Positions 8,341 to 17,861 of a stretch of 64,000 nt of DNA are shown one piece after another (position 1 is the stretch's first letter; each line of letters starts with the position of its first letter). Under the pieces are notes generated by a model. The model had not been told where the DNA came from. It searched no databases and saw only the letters and a program-made list of their open reading frames with translations. This DNA is from Pseudooceanicola algae. Lineage in GTDB: Bacteria; Pseudomonadota; Alphaproteobacteria; Rhodobacterales; Rhodobacteraceae. The DNA lies in NCBI RefSeq assembly GCF_003590145.2, contig NZ_CP060436.1, forward strand, positions 1-64,000, given 5' to 3'. Position numbers and translations under genes: made by a program.

Positions 8341-10998
8341 ATGAGCCTGATGGAAGACAACACCGCCGCGGCGCGGCTTTGGACGCGCGGCAGCGCGGCT
8401 GTCATCGTTTTTGTCTTCTGTGTCGGTCTGGTCGGCGGAATGGCGCTGCTGGTGCTGCGCGAGGTTGAAACCCTGAGCGGGTCGAACACCGATACCCTGC
8501 AATGGAGCATCGCTCAGGCGGATCTTGAGCTCATGCAGTTCCGTCTGGCCATCGAACAGTCTTCCGACAGCCCCACCAGCCTGCAAGAGGTCCGCCCGCG
8601 TTTCGATATCTTCTATTCGCGTTTCCGGACCCTGGAAGAGGGCCCGATCTACGAAATGATGCGCAATGCGCCCGAACTCGCGCTGCCACGCAGGCGGATC
8701 CAGGCATTTCTGGATTATACCGCGCCCTATATCGACGGCAGTGATGCTGCGTTGCGTGCGGCCTTGCCGCAAATCGAGGCGCGCGCCGACGAGGCGATGC
8801 AGGACGTCCGCGCGATGAGCCTGTCCGGGCTGTCGACCTACTCTCAGGTTGCCGATGGTCTGCGCGACGAGGTGGCCGCGACGCTGGTCCGTCTTGCCGC
8901 GGTGCTGGCCGTGGTGCTTGCCGGGCTGGTTCTTCTGGCAATGGCGCTGTGGCGTATCAACAGCCTGGCGCAACTGCGTTCTGCCGAGGTGCAGCGTACC
9001 GCCGGTCGGATGCAGACCATTGTCGAGACCTCTCTGGATGCCATCGTTCTAAGCGACGAGGCCGGCCGGATCCGGGAATTCAACAGTTCCGCCCAAAGCA
9101 TCTTCGGCTATACGCGGGACGAAGCCCGCCAGGCGGACATGCTGGACCTGTTGTTCCCGCCGGAAAGCCGCGATGCCATCGTGCGCAATGCGGCCCGTTA
9201 TTTCCAGGACCGTCGCGCCGATGCGCCGACCCCGGAACGCACCCTTGAGGTCCGCGCCTGCGCGCGGGGTGGGCGCAGTTTCCCGGCAGAAATGTCCTTT
9301 GACCGGGCCGACGGCGAAGATGGGCCGGTCTATGTTGCCTATATTCGCGATATTTCCCGCCGCAAGGCTGCCGAGGACGGTTTGACAGAGGCCCGCGACC
9401 GGGCGCTGGCCGGCGAACGCGCCAAGGCCGAATTCCTCGCCGTGATGAGCCACGAGATGCGCACGCCGCTAAACGGACTGTTGGGGACCATGCAATTGCT
9501 GCGCGACCATGACCTTGGCCCGAAGGAAACCGAGCTTCTGAATCGGATGCAGGCTTCCGGGCGGCTGCTTCTGGGGCTGGTGAACGACGTGCTGGACCTG
9601 GCGAAATTCGAGGCCGGCAAGCTGGTCGCGGAGCGCCAGCCGTTTTCCATCGGCCGGATGCTGGACCGGGTGGTGGAGACTACCGGCCCGATGGCTGCCG
9701 ATCAGGGCAACAGGCTGCGCTGGCGCTGGGAAGGGACGCCGCAGGATGCGGTCTACGGCGATGTGCGCAGGCTGCGGCAGGTCTTGCTGAACCTGGTCGG
9801 CAATGCGTTGAAATTCACCCGCGACGGCCTTGTCGAGATCGAGGTCGAGATCGTCGGTCAGACCGAACCCGAGATCGAGATCCGGGTATCCGACACCGGG
9901 ATCGGCATTTCCGAGACCGATCTGGACCGGATCTTCAACGATTTCGAGACACTGGATTCCTCTTACGCGCGCCAGGCCGGGGGCACGGGCCTTGGTCTTG
10001 GCATCGCGCGGCGCCTGACCGGGCTGATGGGCGGGACCATCGGGGCGGAAAGCGAGCCGGAAGAGGGCTCTCTTTTCTGGCTGCGCATCCCGCTGGAACC
10101 GGCCGACCCCGCCGAGGCCGAACGGATCGAGGTGCCTGCCCCGGCCCAGGCGGCCGCGTTGCCCGATGCGTCGGGCAGCCGTGCCGGGTTGTCGATCCTG
10201 CTGGTCGAGGATAACGAGATAAACCGCTTCGTGGCCCGCGCGATGCTGCAGGCGGACGGACACGAGGTGACCGAGGCGGTGGATGGCGCCGCCGGTGTGG
10301 CCGAAGCCGAGGCGCGGGTCTTCGATGTCATCCTGATGGATATTTCCATGCCGGTCATGGATGGCCAGGAGGCCGCCCGTCGCATTCGCGCCGGGGCCGG
10401 ACCATCGGCGCGCACGCCGATCCTGGCGGTGACGGCCCATGCCCTGCCCGAAGAGGTGGCGCGATTCCGCGATTCCGGCATGGATCAGTGCATCTCCAAG
10501 CCGCTGGACCGCACCGAATTGCGCGATGCGCTCGCCGAGGTACTTCCCGCCGCCGCCGCTACGAAACGTGCCGATGCGGGGACGGATGAGGGCGCCGATG
10601 GCGTGGCGCCGGTCGCGGCCGATCCGGTCCCGCCAAAATTCGATCCGGCCGATCTGCTTGATACAGTCGTGCTGGGTCAGCTTTGGTCCGACATTCCCGA
10701 AGCGGCGCGGGACCAGCTTCTGCACCGTTTCCTTGAGGAAACGGAAGCCGAGGTCGCGCGTCTTGCCAGCGAAGGCCCCGCAGCAGACGGGATCGCGGCG
10801 CGGGCGCACAAGATCGCCGGAAGCTGTGCGGCCTTCGGGTTGCGCGGTCTTCGGCTGCGCCTGGCCGAGATCGAGACCATGGCGAAATCCGGTCCGGGCA
10901 AGGTCCCTGCGGACAAGCTACTGTCGCTTCCGGCGTTCTGGGCGGCCAGCCGCAAGGCGCTGCTGGACTGGGCCGCCATGGTGCATCACTCCGATTGA
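8341..10998 (+). CDS. Hybrid sensor histidine kinase with PAS, receiver and Hpt domains
   Basis: Encodes 885 residues from the ATG at 8341, which follows GAAGGAAGG; longer in-frame starts upstream lack a ribosome site. Order of domains: transmembrane helix (about 17-40), periplasmic sensor of about 140 residues, second helix (about 183-206), PAS (about 222-345), HisKA with phospho-accepting H371 in FLAVMSHEMRTPLNG, HATPase with GNALKF and GTGLGLGIARRL, receiver with D667 in VILMDISMPVMDG, and a C-terminal Hpt domain with H823 in ARAHKIAGSCAAFG. All relay residues are present. This is the BarA/ArcB-like tripartite layout, in which phosphate passes H371 to D667 to H823 to a separate regulator, most likely the one at 7173. 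The signal is unknown. Confidence 0.95.
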   Translation: MSLMEDNTAAARLWTRGSAAVIVFVFCVGLVGGMALLVLREVETLSGSNTDTLQWSIAQADLELMQFRLAIEQSSDSPTSLQEVRPRFDIFYSRFRTLEEGPIYEMMRNAPELALPRRRIQAFLDYTAPYIDGSDAALRAALPQIEARADEAMQDVRAMSLSGLSTYSQVADGLRDEVAATLVRLAAVLAVVLAGLVLLAMALWRINSLAQLRSAEVQRTAGRMQTIVETSLDAIVLSDEAGRIREFNSSAQSIFGYTRDEARQADMLDLLFPPESRDAIVRNAARYFQDRRADAPTPERTLEVRACARGGRSFPAEMSFDRADGEDGPVYVAYIRDISRRKAAEDGLTEARDRALAGERAKAEFLAVMSHEMRTPLNGLLGTMQLLRDHDLGPKETELLNRMQASGRLLLGLVNDVLDLAKFEAGKLVAERQPFSIGRMLDRVVETTGPMAADQGNRLRWRWEGTPQDAVYGDVRRLRQVLLNLVGNALKFTRDGLVEIEVEIVGQTEPEIEIRVSDTGIGISETDLDRIFNDFETLDSSYARQAGGTGLGLGIARRLTGLMGGTIGAESEPEEGSLFWLRIPLEPADPAEAERIEVPAPAQAAALPDASGSRAGLSILLVEDNEINRFVARAMLQADGHEVTEAVDGAAGVAEAEARVFDVILMDISMPVMDGQEAARRIRAGAGPSARTPILAVTAHALPEEVARFRDSGMDQCISKPLDRTELRDALAEVLPAAAATKRADAGTDEGADGVAPVAADPVPPKFDPADLLDTVVLGQLWSDIPEAARDQLLHRFLEETEAEVARLASEGPAADGIAARAHKIAGSCAAFGLRGLRLRLAEIETMAKSGPGKVPADKLLSLPAFWAASRKALLDWAAMVHHSD

Positions 10999-11113
10999 CC
11001 GGGACGCAAGGCGGCCGTTGATCGGCACATTGCTCGGACACCGGCGAAACCGGGCGGGATGCAGCCGGTGCAGGCGTTTCCCCCTTGTGATTCGATCCGT
11101 TTGCGCCTGTGGA

Positions 11114-11131
11114 CCTGTCCATATGGATAGG
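11114..11131. promoter_or_regulatory. Inverted repeat matching the dyad upstream of the kinase
   Basis: CCTGTCC (11114-11120), ATAT and GGATAGG (11125-11131) form a 7-4-7 dyad with one mismatch. The right arm is identical to that at 8005-8011 and the left arm differs by one base. It lies 113 bases upstream of the small membrane protein and glycosyltransferase genes. The recurrence on both sides of the kinase suggests a shared regulator site. Which protein binds is not known. Confidence 0.5.
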
Positions 11132-11243
11132 GGACTCTCCGGTTGGGGCCTCGGCCTGTCCACACGTGCCCGCGACCCGGACCGGCAGGAGACGTAGAAG
11201 GATGGCAACAGGCCCAAACCCGGGTCCATCCAAGGATCTTGCC

Positions 11244-11510
11244 ATGACCCGTCTCGCCCGTTTCAGAATCGCTGCCACCCGTTTCGTCGGCCGCTCCGCG
11301 CGGTTCGTCGTTGCCGGGGCCGTGCTGGTGGTCACTGCAGCGATCCTCGCGTGGGGCGTTTCCGCCAGCGTCGTGGACAGTGTCGCGGTCATCGTTCCGG
11401 GCCTGCTGCTTTTGGCGGCAGGGATCGTCGCGCAGGGTTTCCCGCGCGCTCCGCAACCTGTTGCTGTCCGGGCGGCGCGCGACCGCTCGGCACGCGGAAG
11501 GCGTGAGTGA
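11244..11510 (+). CDS. Small two-helix membrane protein, unknown function
   Basis: Encodes 88 residues from the ATG at 11244, which has AAGGA 8 bases upstream. A basic N-terminus is followed by two hydrophobic segments (about residues 22-41 and 48-66, VVAGAVLVVTAAILAWGV-type and VAVIVPGLLLLAAGIVA), then a basic tail. No family was recognised. The stop overlaps the start of the glycosyltransferase by one base (TGATG), so the two are translated together and this may be a membrane partner of that enzyme. An upstream in-frame start at 11109 exists but would add an Arg-rich stretch without a good ribosome site. Confidence 0.65.
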   Translation: MTRLARFRIAATRFVGRSARFVVAGAVLVVTAAILAWGVSASVVDSVAVIVPGLLLLAAGIVAQGFPRAPQPVAVRAARDRSARGRRE

Positions 11511-12436
11511 TGGCGCCGCTCTTTTCCCAGCCACGCTTTTCGATCGTGCTGCCGTGCTGCAATGACGGGGCCGTCATCGCCGGCACGCTTGCCAGCATGG
11601 CGGCCCAACAGTACGGCGATTACGAATTGTTGGTGATCGAAACCGGCGCTTCCGAGGAAACCCGCAGAATCCTGACCGCAGCGGCCGCAGCGGACGACCG
11701 CATCCGTCTGGTCCGCAGTCCGGGTCTTAACCGCGCAGCCGCCCGCAACCGTGCGATCGACCTCGCGCGGGCAGAATTGCTGGCCTTCTGCGAACCGGGC
11801 GACAAGTTCGAACCCTACAAGCTGACCATCATGGACGAGGTCTTTGCAGCCTCCGAGATCGACGCGGCCTTTGGCCGGGTCGGTAGCTGGCGTGGCCCGC
11901 GTGGCCGCTGCCTGCCGGTCGATGCCCGCGGGGATCTGACGCTGGGACGGCTGATGCAGGACAATCCGGTGGTCACCCTGTCCAATCTCTGTGTCCGGGC
12001 GCCGGTTTTCCGGGCCAGCCACGGCTTCGATCCCGCTCTGGATTACCATGACGACATGGAATGGCTGATCCGGCTGGTCGGCGGAGGCTATCGCGTCGTG
12101 CCGGTCGAAGCGCCGGTGACCCAGTTCAGCCTGGCCGATTCGCGTCTGTCGGGGGATCTGGGCGGGCTGTGGCGCGGCCGCGATGCCGTGCGGCAAAGCG
12201 CGCATCGCTTTGGCCAGCAGACCGATCCGCGCAACGAGGCCACGCATCTGCGCCTGTTGGCACATCGGGCCCTTTGCAGTGGCGTCCGGGGCCGCACCGC
12301 GTTGAAATATGCCCTGGCCGGGATCGGCACCAGCCCGCGTGGATATTTCTCGGATCCGCGCGGCGGCGTCGGGACCTTGCTGGGCTGCCTTGTCTCCATG
12401 ATCCTGCCCGCCGGCCTGCGCCGCGCGCTGTTCTAG
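11510..12436 (+). CDS. Glycosyltransferase family 2 protein
   Basis: Encodes 308 residues from the ATG at 11510, which overlaps the previous stop. The GT-A fold is visible from the N-terminus: FSIVLPCCNDGAVIAGTLAS, then ELLVIETGASEETRRIL, RNRAIDLARAELLAFCEPGD (the DXD-equivalent region) and, near residue 185, DPALDYHDDMEWLIRL, as in family 2 enzymes. These transfer sugars from nucleotide-sugars to polysaccharide, lipid or protein acceptors. There are no clear transmembrane helices except a short hydrophobic C-terminal stretch (LLGCLVSMILPAGL). Acceptor and sugar are unknown. The gene follows the small membrane protein and precedes a strong terminator. Confidence 0.88.
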   Translation: MAPLFSQPRFSIVLPCCNDGAVIAGTLASMAAQQYGDYELLVIETGASEETRRILTAAAAADDRIRLVRSPGLNRAAARNRAIDLARAELLAFCEPGDKFEPYKLTIMDEVFAASEIDAAFGRVGSWRGPRGRCLPVDARGDLTLGRLMQDNPVVTLSNLCVRAPVFRASHGFDPALDYHDDMEWLIRLVGGGYRVVPVEAPVTQFSLADSRLSGDLGGLWRGRDAVRQSAHRFGQQTDPRNEATHLRLLAHRALCSGVRGRTALKYALAGIGTSPRGYFSDPRGGVGTLLGCLVSMILPAGLRRALF

Positions 12437-12448
12437 GGAGCGGTTGTC

Positions 12449-12586
12449 GTGGTCTGGGTGATCGCACCAATCTGCGATGCGGGACTGCCGTTCAGGCATG
12501 CCCTGCAACGCCGAATCTTCCAGACCCATGGCGTGTTCGCCATTCTGCCTTGCCGCGAGACGTCCGAGGACGAGGCATCAGAATAG
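12449..12586 (+). CDS. Possible short ORF after the glycosyltransferase
   Basis: A 45-residue frame starts at the GTG at 12449, 12 bases after the glycosyltransferase stop, with GGGAG 8 bases upstream. It ends before the terminator at 12656. The product would begin VVWVIAPICDAGLPFRHAL and end in an acidic tail. There is no recognisable family. Position in the transcript and the ribosome site support it; the length and GTG start make it doubtful. Confidence 0.3.
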   Translation: MVWVIAPICDAGLPFRHALQRRIFQTHGVFAILPCRETSEDEASE

Positions 12587-12655
12587 CCGGACCGCCGCTT
12601 GAAGTGCACCCCAACACGCTGCTCATGCGGATCCCCATACCGGTCTGGCCAACTC

Positions 12656-12691
12656 GGCCCGGAAGTTCCCTCGGATTTCCGGGCCCTTTTT
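12656..12691 (+). terminator. Rho-independent terminator after the glycosyltransferase transcript
   Basis: GGCCCGGAA (12656-12664) pairs perfectly with TTCCGGGCC (12677-12685) around a 12-base loop, followed by CTTTTT at 12686-12691. This is the clearest intrinsic terminator in the window. It isolates the preceding genes from the RND genes at 12874. Confidence 0.88.
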
Positions 12692-12873
12692 CTGTCCATG
12701 CGCGCGCTTGCCGGGTGTCGTCTGCAGCCCGGGTGTGGCGCGCCCTGCGGTGCCTGCTTCAGGTTCCGGTTGTGAAGACATGTTGTTAAGGCAGGGGCGA
12801 AACGGATAGCATCGCGGCCAACCCGCCCGCCGTCGCCCTGCCTGACAGACAGGGTGTGCACAGGATCAGAGAC

Positions 12874-14139
12874 ATGACCGACGAGACTCCGAAAGAGCCT
12901 GCCCCACTCGGATCCGCCAAGCCCGAATGGGCGCTGACCCGCCGGGATCTGCGGGCTAGGGACCGTGCGGCGGACAGCCGGGCACCGGGCCAGATCGCGC
13001 CGAAACGCCGACGCTGGCTGATTGCGCTGCTGTTGCTCTTGGCGCTGGTCGTCGCCGCAGGCCTCTGGCTGCGCGGGCAGGCGCCGCTGGCAGAGGGGGA
13101 GCCTGCCGTCGCAACCACACCCGAAGGCGGCGACCGCCGGTTGATCCTGCAAGTCACGCCCGACGAGTTGATCGAGGTCCAGCCGCTGCGACTGCGGGAC
13201 ACGGTCAAGGTCACCGGATCGCTGGCCCCGCAACGCCAGGTCCATATCGCGGCCGAAGTTTCCGGCCGGCTGGAGGAGGTCTTCTTTCGGGCAGGGGACA
13301 ATGTGCCGGAAGGCGCGCAACTGGTGCAGGTCGATATCGAGACCCTGCGCAACCAGTTGGAGCAGCAACGCGCCACGACCGAGGCGACACGGGCGCAGCT
13401 GACCCTGGCGCAGAACCAGCTGGAACGGACCCGCAGTCTGGTCAACCGCGGACTGACGGCGTCGTCCGAACTGGAAATCGGGCAGGCAGGCGTCGATCAG
13501 CTGACCGCCAGCCTCGCCGCGCAGAACAAGCAGGTGGAAACCGCACAAAGCTCTCTGCGTCATGCGGAGATCGCGGCGCCCTTTGCTGGCATGATCTCGG
13601 AACGGCTGGTGGATCCGGGGGCCTACGTGGCGCCGGGGGCGGAGCTGATGACGCTCGTCGATCTCAGCCGGATGGAATACGAAGCCGCGGTGCCGGTGCG
13701 CTACGCGCCCCAGATGCGGGCCGGCCAGAATGTCGAGGTCACGGTCGAGGGCATCGGGGACGCGAAGGTTCTGGGCCAGATCGACCGCATCAGCCCGGTG
13801 GCGATTGCCGGCACCCGGATGCTGCCGGTCTATGTGGTGATCGACAACGCCGACCTGCGCCTGCGCGGCGGCATGTTCGCGGCGGGCGAGCTGATCCTTG
13901 AGGAAAAGCGCGATGCCATCGGCCTGCCCTTCGCGGCGGTGCATCAGGATGACAGCGGCAGCTATGTGCTGCGCAAGGCCGGCGACCTGATCGAGCGGGC
14001 CGATGTCGGGATCGCCCGCACCTGGGATGGTGGTCGCATGGTCGAGATCGCCAGCGGCCTTGCCCCCGGTGACGTGATCGTCGGCGCGGCGCTGGAACAA
14101 TTGCGCCCCGGTGCGCAGGTCCAGATCGTTGGGGAATAG
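12874..14139 (+). CDS. RND efflux periplasmic adaptor anchored by one transmembrane helix
   Basis: Encodes 421 residues from the ATG at 12874; an in-frame GTG at 12856 is an alternative start. A hydrophilic cytoplasmic stretch of about 47 residues precedes one membrane helix (about 48-66, RWLIALLLLLALVVAAGLWL). The adaptor domains follow: lipoyl (LAPQRQVHIAAEVSGRLEEV), coiled-coil hairpin (LEQQRATTEATRAQLTLAQN), second lipoyl half (IAAPFAGMISERLVDPGAYV) and beta-barrel (NVEVTVEGIGDAKVLGQIDR). A long cytoplasmic N-terminus is less common than a cleaved signal. It is followed after 3 bases by its RND permease. Together they would export an unknown substrate with an outer-membrane channel encoded elsewhere. 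Confidence 0.92.
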   Translation: MTDETPKEPAPLGSAKPEWALTRRDLRARDRAADSRAPGQIAPKRRRWLIALLLLLALVVAAGLWLRGQAPLAEGEPAVATTPEGGDRRLILQVTPDELIEVQPLRLRDTVKVTGSLAPQRQVHIAAEVSGRLEEVFFRAGDNVPEGAQLVQVDIETLRNQLEQQRATTEATRAQLTLAQNQLERTRSLVNRGLTASSELEIGQAGVDQLTASLAAQNKQVETAQSSLRHAEIAAPFAGMISERLVDPGAYVAPGAELMTLVDLSRMEYEAAVPVRYAPQMRAGQNVEVTVEGIGDAKVLGQIDRISPVAIAGTRMLPVYVVIDNADLRLRGGMFAAGELILEEKRDAIGLPFAAVHQDDSGSYVLRKAGDLIERADVGIARTWDGGRMVEIASGLAPGDVIVGAALEQLRPGAQVQIVGE

Positions 14140-14142
14140 GCG

Positions 14143-17100
14143 ATGATCCTGACCCGCATCTCGGTCAATCAGCCGGTCTTTGCCACCATGATGATGGTGG
14201 CCATGCTGGTCATCGGCCTGTTTTCCTATCAGCGCCTGCCGGTCGAACAGCTGCCCAATGTCGATTTCCCCATCGTCGCCGTGGTCACCGCCTATCCCGG
14301 CGCCACACCCGAGGCGGTCGAGGCCGATATCGTCAAGCCCATCGAAGACGCCGTTTCGACGCTGTCGGGTATCGATTCCATCCAGAGCACCGCGCAATCC
14401 GGTTCCTCCCTCGTGTTGCTGCAATTCGACCTCGAAATCGACAGCGCTGCCGCATCCCAGGACGTGCGCGAGAAGGTCTACCAGATTTCCAACGCCTTCC
14501 CGGAGGCCGCCGAGCAGCCGCAGATCCTGCGGTTCGACCCCAACGAACTGCCGGTCCTGTCGATCGGAATCTCGTCGCAGATCCTGTCGCCGGGCGCCCT
14601 GACCCAGTTGACGGAAGACTACATCGCGACTCGTCTGGCCAATATCAGCGGCGTCGGGCGGGCCTCGGTCGTCGGGGGTCTGCCGCGAGAGGTGCAGGTG
14701 CTGATCGACCCGGACCGGCAGGCCGCACTGGGTATCGGCGTGGTCGAGGTCACCAATGCGCTCACGGCGGAAAACAACGACCTGCCGGCGGGCAGCATCA
14801 CCGAGGGCAGCTATCGGCAATCGGTGCAGGTCGAGGGCCGCATCCAGTCCCTGCGCGATTTCGATGACATCATCGTGGCGCGGCGCGGGGGACAGCCGGT
14901 GCGGCTGGGCGATGTGGCGCGGATCAACACCGACCTTGCCGAAGCCGACAGCCTGGCGATGATCAACGGCCGGCGCGCGCTGGCCGTCGACGTGGTCAAG
15001 ACGCAGGGCGCCAATACCGTTGGCGTGGCCGAGGCGGTGCGCGCCGAGGTCGCCAGGATGTCGGATGAGCCGCAGTTTCAGGGCGTGAAGCTCGAGGTGC
15101 TGCGTGACAATGCGGTGCCGGTCGAACAAAGCTTTGCATCCGTGCAATCCATGCTGATCGAGGGCGCGCTGCTGGCCACGGCCATTGTCTTTCTGTTCCT
15201 GAACTCCTGGCGCTCGACCGTGATCACCGGGCTGACCCTGCCGATCGCGGTGATCGGCACCATGGCGGTGATCTATTTCCTGGGCTTCACGCTGAACATG
15301 ATGACGATGATGGCCCTGTCCCTGTCGGTCGGCCTGCTGATCGACGACGCCATCGTGGTGCGCGAGAATATCATGCGCCACCTTCACATGGGCAAGAGTC
15401 ATCGGCAGGCCGCGCTTGATGGCACCAACGAGATCGGGCTGGCGGTATTGGCCACCACCCTGTCGATCTGCGCGGTCTTTCTGCCGGTCGCCTTCATGGA
15501 CGGGATCATCGGGCGGTTCTTCCTGCAATTCGGAGTGACGGTGTCGGTCGCGGTGCTGATTTCGCTGTTCGTCTCTTTCACGCTGGATCCGATGCTGTCT
15601 TCGGTCTGGTATGATCCAGCGGCGGAACCGGACCTGCGACGCGGCCCCGTCGGGCGGGCTGTGGCACACTTCGACCGGTTCTTCGACCGGATCGGGCGGC
15701 GCTATGAAACCCTGGTGCGGTGGAGCCTGCGTCACCGACCTGCGACCCTTGGCCTGGCGCTGGCCGCCTTTGCCGGCGGGCTCATGCTGTTCCCGTTGGT
15801 CGGGGCGGAATTCGTGCCCGCTTCGGACAATTCCGAGATGCAGATCGAACTGGAAACCCCGGTCGGTTCGACCATGGACCGCACAGCGGCCAAGGTGACC
15901 CAGGTCGATGCCCTGCTGCGCGGTTTCCCCGAAATCACCGGCACCTATGCCACGGTCAATTCCGGCAGCCAGAACGGCGACAATATCGCCACGATCTATG
16001 TCCGGCTGACCGACCCGCATGACCGCAATCTGACGCCCGGCCAGCTGACCGGCCCGATCCGCGACGCCCTGGCGTCCGTTCCCGGTGCGCGTTACACCGT
16101 CGCCGCCGATCCCGGCATCGGCGGCGTCGCAGCGCCGGTGCAGATCAAGATCTTTGGCGATAACCTGATGGTACTTGGCCGGCTTGCGGATGAGTTGGCC
16201 GGGGATATCGCCGACATCGACGGGCTGGTGGATATCCGCACCTCGCTGGACGAACCGCAGCCGACTTTGGCGATCCGTATCGACCGTGACGCGGCTTCGG
16301 ATCTTGGCGGCAGTCTCAGCAATGTCGGGAATGCACTGAGCCCGATGCTGGGCGGGACGACCGTTTCGGACTGGCTGGACCCGCAGGGCAACAATCTGGA
16401 CGTCACGGTGCGACTGCCGGCCGAGTTTCGCGACGATCCCGGTGTGCTGGGCGCGTTGCCCATCGTGTCGACCGCCAATGGGGCCGGGGTGATCCGGCTG
16501 GATCAGGTGGCACAGGTCGTGCGCTCCGAAGGGCCGGGCGAGATCACGCGCGAGGACCGCCGCCGGTCGGTCAAGGTGACGGCCAATCTGGTGGATCGCA
16601 ACGTCGGCGAGGTCACCGCGGCGCTGAACGACCGGATCGCGGCCCTGTCGGTGCCCGCCGGCTATAGTGTCGGCATGGGCGGTGACGCCGAAGATATCGC
16701 CGAAACCAGTGCCTCGGCGGCGGCGGCCCTGATGCTGGCGGTGATCTTCATCTATCTGGTGCTGGCCTCGCAATTCGGCAGCTTCCTGCAGCCCTTCGCC
16801 ATCATGTCTTCACTGCCGCTGGCGCTGATCGGGGTGATGCTGGGCCTGCTGCTCGGGGGCTCGACCCTCAACATGTTCTCGATCATCGGGTTCATCATGC
16901 TGATGGGACTGGTGGTCAAGAACGCCATTCTGCTGGTCGACAACGCCAATCAGCGCGTCGCGGAAGGACTGCACCTGTTCGATGCCCTGGTCGAGGCCGG
17001 GCGCACGCGGTTCCGCCCGATCGTGATGACCACGCTGGCGATGATCTTTGGCATGCTGCCGCTGGCGCTGAACATCCACGGCGGGTCGGACCAGAACGCA

Positions 17101-17241
17101 CCGATGGCCCATGCGGTGATCGGCGGGCTGATCTCTTCTTCGCTGCTGACGCTGGTCGTGGTGCCGGTGATCCTGACTTATGTCGACAGCTTTGCCAGGC
17201 ACATGGCGCGGCTGCTGCCCAAGGCGCCGGATCACGGGTGA
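14143..17241 (+). CDS. RND efflux transporter permease (HAE family, AcrB/MdtB-like)
   Basis: Encodes 1032 residues starting [20 protein letters not shown], the typical start of hydrophobe/amphiphile efflux RND pumps. Helix 1 includes [20 protein letters not shown] and is followed by the porter motif [20 protein letters not shown]. Helix 4 holds the proton-relay pair D401/D402 in [13 protein letters not shown]. The second half repeats the fold, with [20 protein letters not shown]-type sequence in the last helices. The gene lies 3 bases after its adaptor, so the two form a simple pump operon. Substrates of this branch include drugs and hydrophobic compounds, but the specificity here is unknown. 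It differs clearly from the pump at 3136, so they are not a recent duplication. Confidence 0.95.
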   Translation: MILTRISVNQPVFATMMMVAMLVIGLFSYQRLPVEQLPNVDFPIVAVVTAYPGATPEAVEADIVKPIEDAVSTLSGIDSIQSTAQSGSSLVLLQFDLEIDSAAASQDVREKVYQISNAFPEAAEQPQILRFDPNELPVLSIGISSQILSPGALTQLTEDYIATRLANISGVGRASVVGGLPREVQVLIDPDRQAALGIGVVEVTNALTAENNDLPAGSITEGSYRQSVQVEGRIQSLRDFDDIIVARRGGQPVRLGDVARINTDLAEADSLAMINGRRALAVDVVKTQGANTVGVAEAVRAEVARMSDEPQFQGVKLEVLRDNAVPVEQSFASVQSMLIEGALLATAIVFLFLNSWRSTVITGLTLPIAVIGTMAVIYFLGFTLNMMTMMALSLSVGLLIDDAIVVRENIMRHLHMGKSHRQAALDGTNEIGLAVLATTLSICAVFLPVAFMDGIIGRFFLQFGVTVSVAVLISLFVSFTLDPMLSSVWYDPAAEPDLRRGPVGRAVAHFDRFFDRIGRRYETLVRWSLRHRPATLGLALAAFAGGLMLFPLVGAEFVPASDNSEMQIELETPVGSTMDRTAAKVTQVDALLRGFPEITGTYATVNSGSQNGDNIATIYVRLTDPHDRNLTPGQLTGPIRDALASVPGARYTVAADPGIGGVAAPVQIKIFGDNLMVLGRLADELAGDIADIDGLVDIRTSLDEPQPTLAIRIDRDAASDLGGSLSNVGNALSPMLGGTTVSDWLDPQGNNLDVTVRLPAEFRDDPGVLGALPIVSTANGAGVIRLDQVAQVVRSEGPGEITREDRRRSVKVTANLVDRNVGEVTAALNDRIAALSVPAGYSVGMGGDAEDIAETSASAAAALMLAVIFIYLVLASQFGSFLQPFAIMSSLPLALIGVMLGLLLGGSTLNMFSIIGFIMLMGLVVKNAILLVDNANQRVAEGLHLFDALVEAGRTRFRPIVMTTLAMIFGMLPLALNIHGGSDQNAPMAHAVIGGLISSSLLTLVVVPVILTYVDSFARHMARLLPKAPDHG

Positions 17242-17411
17242 AAGGACCCTTGCCGGGGCCAGAGAGGGCAGGAAACCCTGTCCGAAGCGAAGATTCCTTA
17301 GTGAAATCCCAAAAATGACGCAGTTGGCGTCGTCAAAGGTTACCAGTCGTTAACACATTGGCGCCAATCTCTCTCCCTAGCGGCAGATCCGCTATCGCAG
17401 GGGAGCGGTTC

Positions 17412-17744
17412 ATGAGTAAATATTCGGTCCATACAGGTATCTACGTTTCCGGCCCATATCGGGACGCGGGCTTTTCTCCGGGCTTGGTGCAGCCGGCTGG
17501 ACGGGGATACGCGGTGCAACATGCAGACGGTCCGCAGGCGGATGTTGTCCAGGCGGGGGGCCGTGACGGGATGGCGGGCAGGGGTCTGGTCCTGGCCACC
17601 TTCTGCGGGTTGATCGGGCTGGTCCTTGCGACCCTGACCTTTGTGGCGGGCGGTGGTCTGCTTCTGGCCGGGTTGGTGCATTTCATCACCACGCCGCTGG
17701 CGGTCGCGCTGGCCTATCTGATGTTCCTGCGCCATCGGGACTGA
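17412..17744 (+). CDS. Small membrane protein, unknown function
   Basis: Encodes 110 residues from the ATG at 17412, preceded by GGGGAG 7 bases upstream. The first half is hydrophilic and Gly-rich (starting MSKYSVHTGIYVSGPYRDAG). The second half has two membrane helices (about residues 57-80 and 83-103), ending in FLRHRD. No family was recognised. The gene stands alone between the RND operon and the hydrolase gene. The sequence just upstream (17330-17360) contains an AT-richer stretch (GTTAACACATTGGCG) that may be its promoter. Confidence 0.65.
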   Translation: MSKYSVHTGIYVSGPYRDAGFSPGLVQPAGRGYAVQHADGPQADVVQAGGRDGMAGRGLVLATFCGLIGLVLATLTFVAGGGLLLAGLVHFITTPLAVALAYLMFLRHRD

Positions 17745-17861
17745 TCTTTGCAGCCGCAAGGGGCTTCACGAAATAGCGAGGTCCGGTATCCCGCATAGGC
17801 AGAAAGTCCTCCTTGGGTCAAAGTGGCGCCATCACTTCCCGACACAGAGAGAGGGCCGGAC

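Noticed and set aside
7832-8344. A 170-codon frame upstream of the kinase, with a purine-rich AGAAGGAGAT before its ATG and an ATGA overlap with the kinase start
   Set aside because: The product is Cys- and Arg-rich with no family, third-position GC is low compared with neighbours, and the spacing from the ribosome site is only three bases. It could still be a leader ORF; ribosome profiling would decide.
12433-16773. A 1446-codon open frame on the minus strand
   Set aside because: It lies fully antisense to the second RND adaptor and permease genes, has His/Gln/Arg-rich low-information sequence and no domain. It is a by-product of high GC codon use on the other strand.
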